Source: CAZIOH01 sp964540815 (GTDB lineage Bacteria; Myxococcota_A; Polyangia; Fen-1088). From it: a DNA stretch of 21,318 bases. Shown piece after piece: positions 6,824-14,558 of the stretch. A program made the position numbers and the translations under genes. The stretch lies in assembly GCA_964540815.1 (NCBI GenBank), contig CAZIOH010000109.1:1-21318 (forward strand). Reading direction: 5' to 3'. Each line of letters begins with the position of its first letter. Within the stretch, counting starts at the first letter, position 1. The notes beneath the pieces were generated by a model. That model was not told the origin of the DNA, did not search any database, and was given only the letters and a program-made list of their open reading frames with translations.

Positions 6824-7639
6824 TCACGAGCGACGGGCGACGTGCCGGCGCAGCGACACCAGCGAGGCGTCCATGTGGAAGGCGAGCTGGGCGACCCCGT
6901 ATCGCTCGGCCGTCCCGACGGGACACGCCGCGCGCGCGACGCAGGTGCGCGCACAGGGCGAGCCGTCCTCGAGCCGACGAGCGCTGCACGGCACGAAGGC
7001 GAAGCCGCTGGCGGCGACGGCTCCGGCGGGGCACGCCTCGACGCAGGGCTTCGTGCAGGATCCACAGGGATCGCCGACGCTGGGGGACGACCCTCGCCTC
7101 CCCAGGGCCTCCGGCAGGGGCTGCGCCGAGAGCAACAGCGCGCGATACGCCCACCACGGACCGAAGGTGGGATGAATCTGCAGGCCGAGAGGCCCCGGAG
7201 CCGGTAACCCAGCCGCCATCCCGAGCTCCTGAAACGGCAGCACCGGGGGCTCCTGGGCAAACGGAAAGAGCACACGCCAGCTCGTTCCTGCCGGATCGTC
7301 GAAGACCTCGCTGGCGATCTGGCGAACACGCGCCACCGTGAACCCGTCGAGCGGATCCGGCGCGGTCCTCGCGGACGGATCCCGCTCTCCGCTCGCCGCG
7401 GAGGCCCTGGCAAAGGCTTCGAAGAAGCCCGGCCCTCCGTCCGCGATGACGACCGCCGCGCCCAGCGTCGCCCAGCACTCCACCAGCGTGACGCCCCCGC
7501 GACGGAGCGCCCCGGCGTCGAAGCGCGCGACATCCACCGGGAGGACCAGGTTCAGCCCCTGCGCGCGGCAGCGCTCCCGCAGCCGCGCGAGCCAGTCGAG
7601 CGGCTCACCCGCCGCGGCGAGCAGATCGGGCCGGGGCAC
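6824..7639 (-). CDS. Iron-sulfur protein with eight clustered C-terminal cysteines
   Basis: A 271-residue protein. The N-terminal ~180 residues resemble the alpha/beta part of QueG-like or ferredoxin-linked proteins but lack a motif I can name. The C-terminal region has CxxCxxxCxxxCP (Cys192, 195, 199, 203, typical for a 4Fe-4S cluster). Four more cysteines (218, 229, 233, 239) end in ACPVG, then RYGVAQLAFHM (247-257). I recall similar 'CGSC...ACPVG...YG..Q..FHM' proteins annotated only as ferredoxin-like, so function is unknown. The frame is open far upstream inside the AgmX-like gene. The GTG at 7639, 5 nt after that gene's stop, is the sensible start, giving tight coupling with it. Redox or electron transfer is inferred. 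Kinship to epoxyqueuosine reductase is possible, but the protein is shorter than QueG. Confidence 0.8.
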   Translation of the reverse strand: MPRPDLLAAAGEPLDWLARLRERCRAQGLNLVLPVDVARFDAGALRRGGVTLVECWATLGAAVVIADGGPGFFEAFARASAASGERDPSARTAPDPLDGFTVARVRQIASEVFDDPAGTSWRVLFPFAQEPPVLPFQELGMAAGLPAPGPLGLQIHPTFGPWWAYRALLLSAQPLPEALGRRGSSPSVGDPCGSCTKPCVEACPAGAVAASGFAFVPCSARRLEDGSPCARTCVARAACPVGTAERYGVAQLAFHMDASLVSLRRHVARRS

Positions 7640-7644
7640 CGCGC

Positions 7645-9552
7645 TCAGCGCAGGTTGAACGGATACGGCGTGGTCAGCCCGTCGGAGGGCGGGAAGGACG
7701 CCGACTTGACGGCCTTCTCGACGCAGGCTCCGGTGGGTGTCCCCTCGAACTTCCCGGTCACCGCCGCCGACGAGACCTTGCCGCTCTTGCCGATGTTCAC
7801 GTTGACCATCGCCATGCCGGGAACCTTGAACTGGTTGTAGCAGTCGCCGACCTTGCCCTTCACCCCGTTCATCCCGGCGACCACCGCGGCCTTGGACAGG
7901 GGACCCGCGCTCGGGGCATCGGGGCTGGAGGCGGCTGAAGATCTGCGCGGCCCGTTGTCGTCGTCGACCCGCGGACGGTTGCGCGGCTTGAGCGCCCCCT
8001 CGAGCAGATCGTCGAGCGACCCCTTGGCCGCCTTGGGCTTGTCGGGCTCGGCGGCGGGAGCGGCCATCGCCACGGCACCAGCCCCGGCGCCCCCGGGACG
8101 CCCATCCCCGGCCCCGAGCGCTCCCTTGTGGAATTTCCCGAGGTGCTTCGGACGCGGCCCCGCCGCCACTCCCGGGCCAGCCGATTTGTCGCCGCCAGCC
8201 GAGTCGGGGCCGCCCTCGCGCGGCGGCAGGTCGGAGGCCGGCAGCGCCTTCGAGCCAGGCGTGGGCGCCGCCGCCAGGGACGGGGCCGCTGCAGGAGCCG
8301 CCGCCGCCACCGGCTGAGGCGGCGCCGGGGCCATCACCTGCTCGACGGTGACGGGTTTCCGCCAGATGCCGATCGCCGCGATGATGATCGCGCCCACCAT
8401 CAGGACCGCCGCGCCCATCATCAAGTACGCCCACTTGGGCGGCCCGCTGTTCGACGGCAACGGAAGCAAGACGGGCGCGGCCGACGAGAACGCCGTGAAG
8501 GCGGGCAGGTCGTCGCTCCCCGCGCCCAGGTTTCCGGCGGATGGGCCAAACCCATTGCCGGGCGCCCCGAGGGTCGAGGCGGCCATGGCCCGGATGTCGA
8601 TGAGCCCCGAGCCGTCGGTGTTGGTGGTGGTGCTCGGCGGACGGATCGCCGCGCCGCCAGGAGAGGCCAGCGACTGCAGGTTCGAGAGCGAGAACAACAC
8701 CGAGTTCTCGCTGCGCTGAGCGGTCAAGCTCTCGAGCCGGCCACCGTCGTGCCGGGCGTCGTTCCGGACGTCGTTACGGACATCGTTACGGTCCTGGAGT
8801 CGAACGTCGCGACCTTCTCGCGGGTCCCGCCCCTCGCCTCGCGCCCCGAGGTCGTTGCGCGACGAGGCCGAGCCGTTCGCGCGGCCCCGCACCCGACCCG
8901 AGTCGGCGGGCGCCACGTACGGCGTCGCCATGCCGAACAGGTCCCCGCTGTCGCTCCCGGATCCCCCGGCGCCGACCGACGAGAAGATCTCCGAGGGCTC
9001 GGGCAAGCGCGTCGACGCGGCCGGAGCCGCCCCCCCGGACGGGGAGAAGGAGACCGGCAACGAGACCTCGCCCTCACCCGACCCGCTCGCGTGCGCCGCG
9101 GGCTGTTGTGGGGACCGGCCCCCGAACAGGTTGCCAGCCAGGCCGGCGTCGTCCGAGCCGCCGCGCCCGATCCCGGCGGCGACCCCGCTGCCCTCGGAAT
9201 ACAGCTCACCCGCGACCGCGGCCGGAGCCACATCGGCGAAATCCGGCACGTCGGCGAGGCGCTGCCAGTCCGCGAACCCTTCCTTCCAGACGTAGCTATC
9301 GGTCGCGATCTCCGAGCGGCCAAGGCGCGCGCGCACGTCCGCGTCGCTCAGCGGACCGACCTGCTCGCCGTCGATCACCACATGCCAGGAAGGCTCCGCC
9401 GGAGCCTCCGGAGCAGCCCCGGCCTCGTCGGTCGTGCCCTTGACGACGATGATGTGGCTGCACTTCTTGCAGCGGATCTTGAAGACCTTCCCCCGAACCT
9501 TGTCGTCCGAGATGGAGTACTTCGTCGAACACGAATCGCAAACGATCTTCAT
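7645..9552 (-). CDS. AgmX/PglI-like membrane protein: zinc ribbon, GYF domain, ENSVL motif, TM, periplasmic C-terminal domain
   Basis: A 635-residue protein. Domains in order: a zinc ribbon (Cys5, 8, 28, 31; MJ0042 type) at 1-38; a GYF-type domain at about 55-104 (WHVVIDGEQVGPLSD... SYVWKEGFADWQRL); and a long low-complexity cytoplasmic linker with an RNDV repeat (255-266) and ENSVLFSL (282-289). A membrane helix follows at 374-396, then a Pro/Ala-rich periplasmic linker with LDDLLEGAL (513-521). The AgmX/PglI C-terminal domain is at about 551-635, with Cys571 and Cys610 (VGDCYNQF, TGACVEKAV). GltJ/AgmX of Myxococcus xanthus has this type of domain order and its cytosolic part binds MglA and AglZ in gliding. 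No other agl/glt gene is present here, so a gliding role is not shown. The ATG at 9552 has GAGG 5 nt upstream. The iron-sulfur gene follows after 5 nt. Confidence 0.9.
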   Translation of the reverse strand: MKIVCDSCSTKYSISDDKVRGKVFKIRCKKCSHIIVVKGTTDEAGAAPEAPAEPSWHVVIDGEQVGPLSDADVRARLGRSEIATDSYVWKEGFADWQRLADVPDFADVAPAAVAGELYSEGSGVAAGIGRGGSDDAGLAGNLFGGRSPQQPAAHASGSGEGEVSLPVSFSPSGGAAPAASTRLPEPSEIFSSVGAGGSGSDSGDLFGMATPYVAPADSGRVRGRANGSASSRNDLGARGEGRDPREGRDVRLQDRNDVRNDVRNDARHDGGRLESLTAQRSENSVLFSLSNLQSLASPGGAAIRPPSTTTNTDGSGLIDIRAMAASTLGAPGNGFGPSAGNLGAGSDDLPAFTAFSSAAPVLLPLPSNSGPPKWAYLMMGAAVLMVGAIIIAAIGIWRKPVTVEQVMAPAPPQPVAAAAPAAAPSLAAAPTPGSKALPASDLPPREGGPDSAGGDKSAGPGVAAGPRPKHLGKFHKGALGAGDGRPGGAGAGAVAMAAPAAEPDKPKAAKGSLDDLLEGALKPRNRPRVDDDNGPRRSSAASSPDAPSAGPLSKAAVVAGMNGVKGKVGDCYNQFKVPGMAMVNVNIGKSGKVSSAAVTGKFEGTPTGACVEKAVKSASFPPSDGLTTPYPFNLR

Positions 9553-9593
9553 TTCCGCCTCGTTGGGGTGCCGGGTGCCTAACGGCGTCTTGC

Positions 9594-9622
9594 AGTGTAT
9601 AGGTCGCCCGGGTGCTACGCAA
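9594..9622 (-). promoter_or_regulatory. Candidate promoter for the AgmX/PglI-like gene
   Basis: On the minus strand, TTGCGT (9617-9622) and TACACT (9594-9599) are 17 nt apart, matching consensus at 3 of 6 and 4 of 6 positions. The leader would be about 35 nt, with the GAGG ribosome site in it. The 118-nt gap after purA supports a separate transcript start. Confidence 0.35.
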
Positions 9623-9626
9623 GCCG

Positions 9627-9646
9627 CAGGCCATGCGAACGGCCTG
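9627..9646 (-). terminator. Short stem-loop downstream of purA
   Basis: CAGGCC (9627-9632) and GGCCTG (9641-9646) form a 6-bp GC-rich stem with an 8-nt loop, 25 nt past the purA stop. On the minus strand no T-run follows; a T-run (GGTTTTC) follows only on the plus strand, where no gene reads toward it. It may be a weak terminator or pause site. Confidence 0.3.
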
Positions 9647-9670
9647 GGTTTTCAAAAGGAATACCGAAGC

Positions 9671-11005
9671 TTACAAGTGAGTGGAGGTCCTTCGGCCGTC
9701 TCCGGGGACGTCTCCGAACGGGTTGTGACTCACGATGGTCTGTTCGCGCCCCGGCCCGACGGAGGCGACCCAGATCGGCACCTCCAGGAGCTCCGACAGA
9801 CGGTGCATGAAGCGGCGGGCATTGACCGGCAGATCGCCGAGGGTCAGCTCCACCCCCGGGCGGGCGGACGGCGTCGACTCCCACCCCGGCAGCTCCTCGT
9901 AGATGGGGCGGGCGCTGGCCAGATCCACGAGATCGAGCGGCATCTCGTCGTTCGGTTTCCCGGCGATCTCGTAGCCGACGCAGATCTTGACCGTGGGCAG
10001 CCCCGCCAGCACGTCGAGCTTGGTCAGCGCCAGCCCGTCGATGCCGGAGATGCGACAGGCGAGCCGCAGCGCCGGCACGTCGAGCCAGCCGCACCGGCGC
10101 GGACGCCCGGTGGTCGCGCCAAACTCGCCACCCTTCGTCCGCAGGTGCTCCCCGAGGGCATTGTCGAGCTCGGTCGGGAAGGGACCGAGCCCCACGCGGG
10201 TCAGGTAGGCCTTGACCAGCCCGACCACCGCCGTGACCGAGCGAGGGCCCATCCCGAGCGCGGCACAGGCGCCGCCCGCCGTGGTCGAGGACGACGTGAC
10301 GTAGGGATAGGTGCCGTGGTCGATGTCGAGGAGGACGCCCTGCCCGCCCTCGAACATCACGTTGTGACCGGCCTTGATGCGTCCGTGCACGAAGCGCGAA
10401 GCATCCGCCACGAAGGGCCGCAGCCGCTCTCCGAACCGAACGTAAGCGTCGAGCACCTCGGCGGTCGACAGCCGCCGGCCACCGAGGGCGTCGATCTCGG
10501 GCCCGACCTGCGAGATGCTGCGATCGATGGCGTCCTTGAGGCGGTCGGGGCGCAGCAGATCGGCGATGCGAACGCCATAGCGCGCCACCTTGCTCTCGTA
10601 GGTGGGGCCGATTCCCCGCTTGGTGGTCCCGAGCTTGCCCGGGCCCTCCTCCCGCAGCCGATCGAGCTCGCGGTGGTACGGCATGGTCACGTGGGCGCGG
10701 TCGGCCACTACCAGATCGTGGTCGCTCGCCAGGAAGCCGTGCTCGCGGAAGGTCCGAACCTCGTCGAGGAGCACGTCGGGATCGATGACCATCCCTTCAC
10801 CGAGCACGCAGGTCACCCCGGGGCGCAGCACGCCCGAGGGGATGAGGTGGGTGACGTACTTCTTGCCGCTCACGACCAGCGTGTGTCCGGCGTTGGCGCC
10901 CCCTCCCCAGCGCACCACGGTGTCGGCGTGCTCGGTATAGAGATCGACGATCTTCCCCTTCCCCTCGTCTCCCCACTGGGCTCCGACAACGATGACGACC
11001 GGCAT
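9671..11005 (-). CDS. purA: Adenylosuccinate synthase
   Basis: The enzyme makes adenylosuccinate from IMP, aspartate and GTP, the first committed step to AMP. The P-loop-like GDEGKGK lies at 12-18 with catalytic Asp13, and His41 sits in NAGHT, both at the same positions as in E. coli PurA. Other family blocks are KLGTTKRGIGPTY, MFEGGQGVLLDIDHGTYPYVT and TTGRPRRCGWLD. It has 444 residues against about 430 usual; the extra lies mostly in a C-terminal tail (GDVPGDGRRTSTHL). The ATG at 11005 is 1 nt after the hisZ stop, and a GAGGAA ribosome site lies within the end of hisZ. It therefore forms a tight run with serA and hisZ. The pairing of purA and hisZ is seen in other bacteria and fits the AMP/ATP demand of histidine synthesis. 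Confidence 0.97.
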   Translation of the reverse strand: MPVVIVVGAQWGDEGKGKIVDLYTEHADTVVRWGGGANAGHTLVVSGKKYVTHLIPSGVLRPGVTCVLGEGMVIDPDVLLDEVRTFREHGFLASDHDLVVADRAHVTMPYHRELDRLREEGPGKLGTTKRGIGPTYESKVARYGVRIADLLRPDRLKDAIDRSISQVGPEIDALGGRRLSTAEVLDAYVRFGERLRPFVADASRFVHGRIKAGHNVMFEGGQGVLLDIDHGTYPYVTSSSTTAGGACAALGMGPRSVTAVVGLVKAYLTRVGLGPFPTELDNALGEHLRTKGGEFGATTGRPRRCGWLDVPALRLACRISGIDGLALTKLDVLAGLPTVKICVGYEIAGKPNDEMPLDLVDLASARPIYEELPGWESTPSARPGVELTLGDLPVNARRFMHRLSELLEVPIWVASVGPGREQTIVSHNPFGDVPGDGRRTSTHL

Positions 11006-11006
11006 C

Positions 11007-12359
11007 TTATTTCTTCCTCGACTTGTGGGCGATGCGGCGCGGCTGCGACGCCGCGGAACCGCTCGAATTCACGATTTCACGATAGCCCCAACGAACTGCA
11101 TATTCCTCGATTTCGGTTTCGGAAAGGGGAATCATGAGCGGCGCGGCGCGGCGTCCGTGCGTGCGCAGCTGCGCCGCCAGACGGGCCGCGGCCGGGATGT
11201 CTCCGACGATGAGCACCGGTCCATCCGAGACCCCGCCATGGTCCGAAGCCACGGGCACGAAGCCCGCCGGGGCACCATGGCCGCCGCCATGGGCGACCGC
11301 CCCGGGCTCGGGGTGACTCTCGAGCGCCGCCGCCGCCGCCTCGACGTCGACCGCGAAGCCGACCGCCGGCCGGGGTTGCCCGTAGCGTCCGAGCAGATCG
11401 TCGTAGCGCCCGCCTTGAAGCACCGGCTCCGCCGAGCCCACCACGAACCCCTGGAAGCGCAGGCCCGTGTAGTAGTCGAACCCGCGGACCTCGGCCAGAT
11501 CGACGTGGAGCCGCACGGGAAACCGCCGGGCCAGCACCGCGTCCACGATCGCGGCGAGCTCGGCGATGGCCCGCCGGATCGCCAGCGTGGGCGCCTGCCG
11601 GGCCGCCCGCGCCAGGATCGCCGGATCGCCCGAGAGCTCGGGCAGCTTCTCGAGGAAGCGGCGCACCGGGGCGCTCCCCCGGCGGGCCCGCCCGCCCCCC
11701 GAGCCGTTGGTGGTGCTGGCGGCGGTGGCCGCGGCGGCGGCGCGGAAGGCTTCCTCGAGCGCGACCGGATCGCGCTTGGCGACCGCCGCGCGCAGGGCCA
11801 TCCCGGCCGGCTCGGGCAGCCCGAGGGCCGCCAGGATCTCGCGCATGAGGCCGAGGTGACCGAGATCGATGGTGAGCTCGAAGCGGGGATCGCCGAGCCC
11901 CGCCGCCGACAGGGCCGCCACCCCGAGCGCGATGACCTCCGCGTCCCCCTCGGGGCTCGCCACCCCGGCGAGCTCGACGCCCGCCTGGATGAGCTCGCGC
12001 TGCGAGCGGGCCTGCCGCTCGAGGCGCAGCACGGTGCCCTCGTAGCACAGGCGCAGGGGGCCCTTCTCGTCGCGGAAGCGCGTGGCGATGAGGCGCGCGA
12101 TCTGCGGGGTGATGTCCGGCCGCAGGGCCACCACCCGCCCCGAGCTCGGCTCGACGAACTTGAGGGCCGAGGCCCGGGCGTCGCTGCCGAGCCCGAGCCC
12201 GAGGACGTCCTCGTATTCGAAGGCCGGGGTGATGACCCGCGAGAAGCCCCAGCTCTCGAAGACCGCCAGCAGCGACTCGGCGATCTGCCGGCGCGCGGCC
12301 GCGGCCCGCGGGGCGAAGTCGCGCATCCCCGCGGGCAACCGCAGCGAAGGTGTGTCCAC
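11007..12359 (-). CDS. hisZ: ATP phosphoribosyltransferase regulatory subunit (HisRS-like)
   Basis: A histidyl-tRNA-synthetase-like protein that, in this family, assembles with short-form HisG and confers feedback control on the first step of histidine synthesis. It keeps class II motifs: LPAGMRDFAP (8-17), the motif 2 region (FRDEKGPLRLCYEGTVLR, 95-112), VRGFDYYTGLRF (291-302) and GGRYDDLLGRYG (316-327). The YYTG form replaces the YYTR/T of true HisRS, supporting a regulatory role. It has 450 residues, longer than many HisZ. There is an Ala/Gly-rich insert (207-230) and a C-terminal extension (380-430) that resembles a reduced anticodon-binding fold. The GTG at 12359 is 7 nt after the serA stop. 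No hisG is in the window, so its partner lies elsewhere. Confidence 0.88.
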   Translation of the reverse strand: MDTPSLRLPAGMRDFAPRAAAARRQIAESLLAVFESWGFSRVITPAFEYEDVLGLGLGSDARASALKFVEPSSGRVVALRPDITPQIARLIATRFRDEKGPLRLCYEGTVLRLERQARSQRELIQAGVELAGVASPEGDAEVIALGVAALSAAGLGDPRFELTIDLGHLGLMREILAALGLPEPAGMALRAAVAKRDPVALEEAFRAAAAATAASTTNGSGGGRARRGSAPVRRFLEKLPELSGDPAILARAARQAPTLAIRRAIAELAAIVDAVLARRFPVRLHVDLAEVRGFDYYTGLRFQGFVVGSAEPVLQGGRYDDLLGRYGQPRPAVGFAVDVEAAAAALESHPEPGAVAHGGGHGAPAGFVPVASDHGGVSDGPVLIVGDIPAAARLAAQLRTHGRRAAPLMIPLSETEIEEYAVRWGYREIVNSSGSAASQPRRIAHKSRKK

Positions 12360-12366
12360 CCCGCCG

Positions 12367-13329
12367 CTACTTTCGGTTCACGAGATTGCGGATCTGGCCG
12401 TCGCGCAGGTACGACACGAACACCTCGGCCAGCTCGATGGCCACCTTCTCCTGCGCCTCCTTGGTGGACGCCCCGAGGTGCGGCAGCGCGATGAGGTTCT
12501 CCTGCTCGAAGAGCGGCGAGGCGTCCGGCGGCTCCTTGGTGAACACGTCGAGGGCGGCGCCCCCGAGGTGTCCGGACTTCAGCGCCTCCAGCAGATCGTT
12601 CTCGTTGATCACCCCGCCGCGCGCGGCGTTGATGATGCAGGCGCCCTTCTTCATCCTGGCCAGCATGGCGGCGTTGAAGAGATCCTTGGTCTCGGCGGTG
12701 AGCGGCACGTGGAGGGTGAGAAAATCGGAGCGCTCCACCAGCTGCGCGAACGGGACGATCTCGACGCCGGCCGGGACCGCGGCGCCCGCCGCCAGGACTG
12801 GCAACATCGGATCATGGGCGATGACGCGCATCTTGAGGCCGACCCCGCGCTCGGCCGCCTGCCGGCCGATGTTGCCGAGCCCGAGCACCCCGAGGGTCTT
12901 GCCCGCGAGCTCGACCCCCATGAACTTCTTCTTCTCCCAGACCCCCTTGCGCATGAGCTCGGCGGCCTGCGGGATCTTGCGCGCCAGCGCGAAGACGAGG
13001 CCGATGGCCAGCTCGGCGGCGGCGGTGGAGTTCCCGGCCGGGGTGTTGATGACCTTGATGTCCTTGGCGGTGGCCGCGGCGACGTCGATGTTGTCGACCC
13101 CCACCCCGGCCCGCCCGATGATCTTGAGCTTGCCGGGGTTGGCCAGGACCGCGGCCGTGACCTTGGAGGCCGAGCGGATCCCGAGGCCATCGTACTCCCC
13201 GACCGCGCCGGCCAGTTCCTCGGGCTTCATCCCGGTCTTGACGTCCACCGTGAACCCCGCCTGCTGCAGGATCTCGACGGCGCGCTTGGACATGTCATCG
13301 GCAATCAGGATTCGAATCGGCTCGGACAT
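12367..13329 (-). CDS. serA: D-3-phosphoglycerate dehydrogenase (short form, no ACT domain)
   Basis: An NAD-dependent D-2-hydroxyacid dehydrogenase, most likely oxidising 3-phosphoglycerate in serine synthesis. The Rossmann motif GLGNIG lies at 150-155, with the catalytic triad Arg237 (NAARGGVI), Glu266 (DVFTKEP) and His284 (LPHLGAST). GRAGVGVDNID (72-82) is typical of SerA. It has 320 residues, so it ends right after the catalytic core and lacks the ACT or ASB regulatory domain. Serine feedback through an ACT domain is therefore not expected. The frame is open to 13374, but the ATG at 13329 has AGGAG at 13338-13342, 8 nt away, and begins the conserved MSEPIRILIADD. The aminotransferase gene upstream is its likely pathway partner. 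A hydroxypyruvate or other 2-hydroxyacid activity cannot be excluded. Confidence 0.88.
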   Translation of the reverse strand: MSEPIRILIADDMSKRAVEILQQAGFTVDVKTGMKPEELAGAVGEYDGLGIRSASKVTAAVLANPGKLKIIGRAGVGVDNIDVAAATAKDIKVINTPAGNSTAAAELAIGLVFALARKIPQAAELMRKGVWEKKKFMGVELAGKTLGVLGLGNIGRQAAERGVGLKMRVIAHDPMLPVLAAGAAVPAGVEIVPFAQLVERSDFLTLHVPLTAETKDLFNAAMLARMKKGACIINAARGGVINENDLLEALKSGHLGGAALDVFTKEPPDASPLFEQENLIALPHLGASTKEAQEKVAIELAEVFVSYLRDGQIRNLVNRK

Positions 13330-13385
13330 GAAATCTTCTCCTAGAAACGGGTGCTCTGAACGGCGAGGGGACACCAGGTGGGGCC

Positions 13386-13401
13386 GGCGGCGATCGCCGC
13401 C
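13386..13401 (-). other. Perfect 16-nt palindrome between the aminotransferase and serA genes
   Basis: GGCGGCGATCGCCGCC is fully self-complementary (6-bp stem plus a GATC loop in RNA). It starts 9 nt past the aminotransferase stop, inside an 80-nt gap. With no T-run it is not a classical terminator. It may stabilise the 3' end of the first message or reduce read-through into serA. Confidence 0.45.
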
Positions 13402-13409
13402 ACGCCTCT

Positions 13410-14558
13410 CTACGGCGAATGGCGGGTTTGTGCAAAGCTCGCCTGCGCCGCCGCCACTCCGGCCCCGGGTTTAATCCCGTAGCCGAGATCCGACAAGGTC
13501 ATTTCGAGCCCCGAGATCGCGGTGACGATGTCGAACTCGCTGTAGTGGCCGATGTGGGCGATCCGCACGATCTTGCCCTTGAGGTGGTCCTGACCGCCCG
13601 CGATGGTGATCCCGTAGCGGGTCCGCATGGTCTTGACCACCGCGCCCCCGTCCATTCCGCCGGGGACCCGGATGGCGGTGACGGCGTTGCTCGGGGACGA
13701 CGAGAACAGCTCGAGCCCGAGGCCTCCCGCGGCCGAGCGGGTGGCCTTGGCCAGGCGCTCGTGGCGGGTCCACACCCCCTCGAGCGTCTCCTCGCGGATG
13801 AGGCGCAGCGACTCGCGCAGCCCCACCACCAGCGACACCGCCGGGGTGAAGGCGGTCTCGCCGCGCTCCTGGCTCTTCCTCTCGTGCAGCAGATCGAGGT
13901 AGAAGCGCGGCAGGTCGGCGCGGGCGTTGGCGGCCCACGCCTTCTCGGAGGCCGCCACCATGGCCAGCCCGGGCGGGAGCATGAGCGCCTTCTGGGAGGC
14001 CATGCACACCACGTCGAGGCCCCACCGATCCATGGGGACGTCGAAGACCCCGATGGCGGTGATGGCGTCCACGCACAAGAGGACGTTGGGGCGCTCGCGG
14101 GTGATGCGGGCGATCCCCTCGACGTCGTGACGCACCCCGGTCGAGGTCTCGGAGACCGTGGCGTAGACGGCCCGGATGCTGGGATCGCGGTCGAGCGCCT
14201 CGGCGACGAGCTCGGGGTCCACGCTCTGGCCCCACTCGACGTCGACGAAGGTGCACTCGACGCCGTAGGCCTGCGCGATGCGGCCCCAGCGCGCGCCGAA
14301 CTTTCCGCCCCGCACCACGAGCACGCGATCGCCCCTCGACAGGAAGTTCGAGACGGCAGCGTCCATCCCGGCGGTGCCCGAGCCGGTGAGCACGAGCACC
14401 GGTTGCCGGGTCTGGAAGAGCCACTTCAGCCCTTCCCGACACTCCTTCAGGCATTCGATGAAGGCCGGCGCACGGTGGTAGAGCACCGGAGCCGCCATGG
14501 CCAGCAAGACCCGCTCGGGGACCGGCGTCGGGCCGGCCGTCATCAAGTACTCTTTCAT
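13410..14558 (-). CDS. Class V PLP aminotransferase (alanine/serine-glyoxylate or phosphoserine type)
   Basis: A 382-residue fold-type I aminotransferase of the AGXT/SPT group. The N-terminus MTAGPTPVP (6-14) is characteristic. TGSGTAGMDAA (58-68) binds the PLP phosphate, VDAITAIG (163-170) holds Asp164, and SQKALMLPPG (188-197) holds the PLP lysine, Lys190. An ATG at 14558 with AGGGG about 7-8 nt upstream fits the domain start, although the frame runs on upstream. It lies next to serA. In several bacteria and archaea this AGXT-like type stands in for SerC, so phosphoserine aminotransferase is the contextual guess. Alanine-glyoxylate or serine-pyruvate activity is equally compatible with the sequence alone. 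It is the first gene of the minus-strand metabolic run and has a candidate promoter at 14681-14708. Confidence 0.87.
   Translation of the reverse strand: MKEYLMTAGPTPVPERVLLAMAAPVLYHRAPAFIECLKECREGLKWLFQTRQPVLVLTGSGTAGMDAAVSNFLSRGDRVLVVRGGKFGARWGRIAQAYGVECTFVDVEWGQSVDPELVAEALDRDPSIRAVYATVSETSTGVRHDVEGIARITRERPNVLLCVDAITAIGVFDVPMDRWGLDVVCMASQKALMLPPGLAMVAASEKAWAANARADLPRFYLDLLHERKSQERGETAFTPAVSLVVGLRESLRLIREETLEGVWTRHERLAKATRSAAGGLGLELFSSSPSNAVTAIRVPGGMDGGAVVKTMRTRYGITIAGGQDHLKGKIVRIAHIGHYSEFDIVTAISGLEMTLSDLGYGIKPGAGVAAAQASFAQTRHSP

Noticed and set aside
7642..8434. An upstream extension of the iron-sulfur gene frame through the AgmX-like gene
   Set aside because: The extension overlaps well-supported coding sequence in another frame and translates to low-complexity Arg/Gly sequence; the GTG at 7639 is a sensible start.
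9627..9657. Plus-strand intrinsic terminator (stem followed by GGTTTTC)
   Set aside because: No plus-strand gene reads into it; the genes on both sides are on the minus strand.
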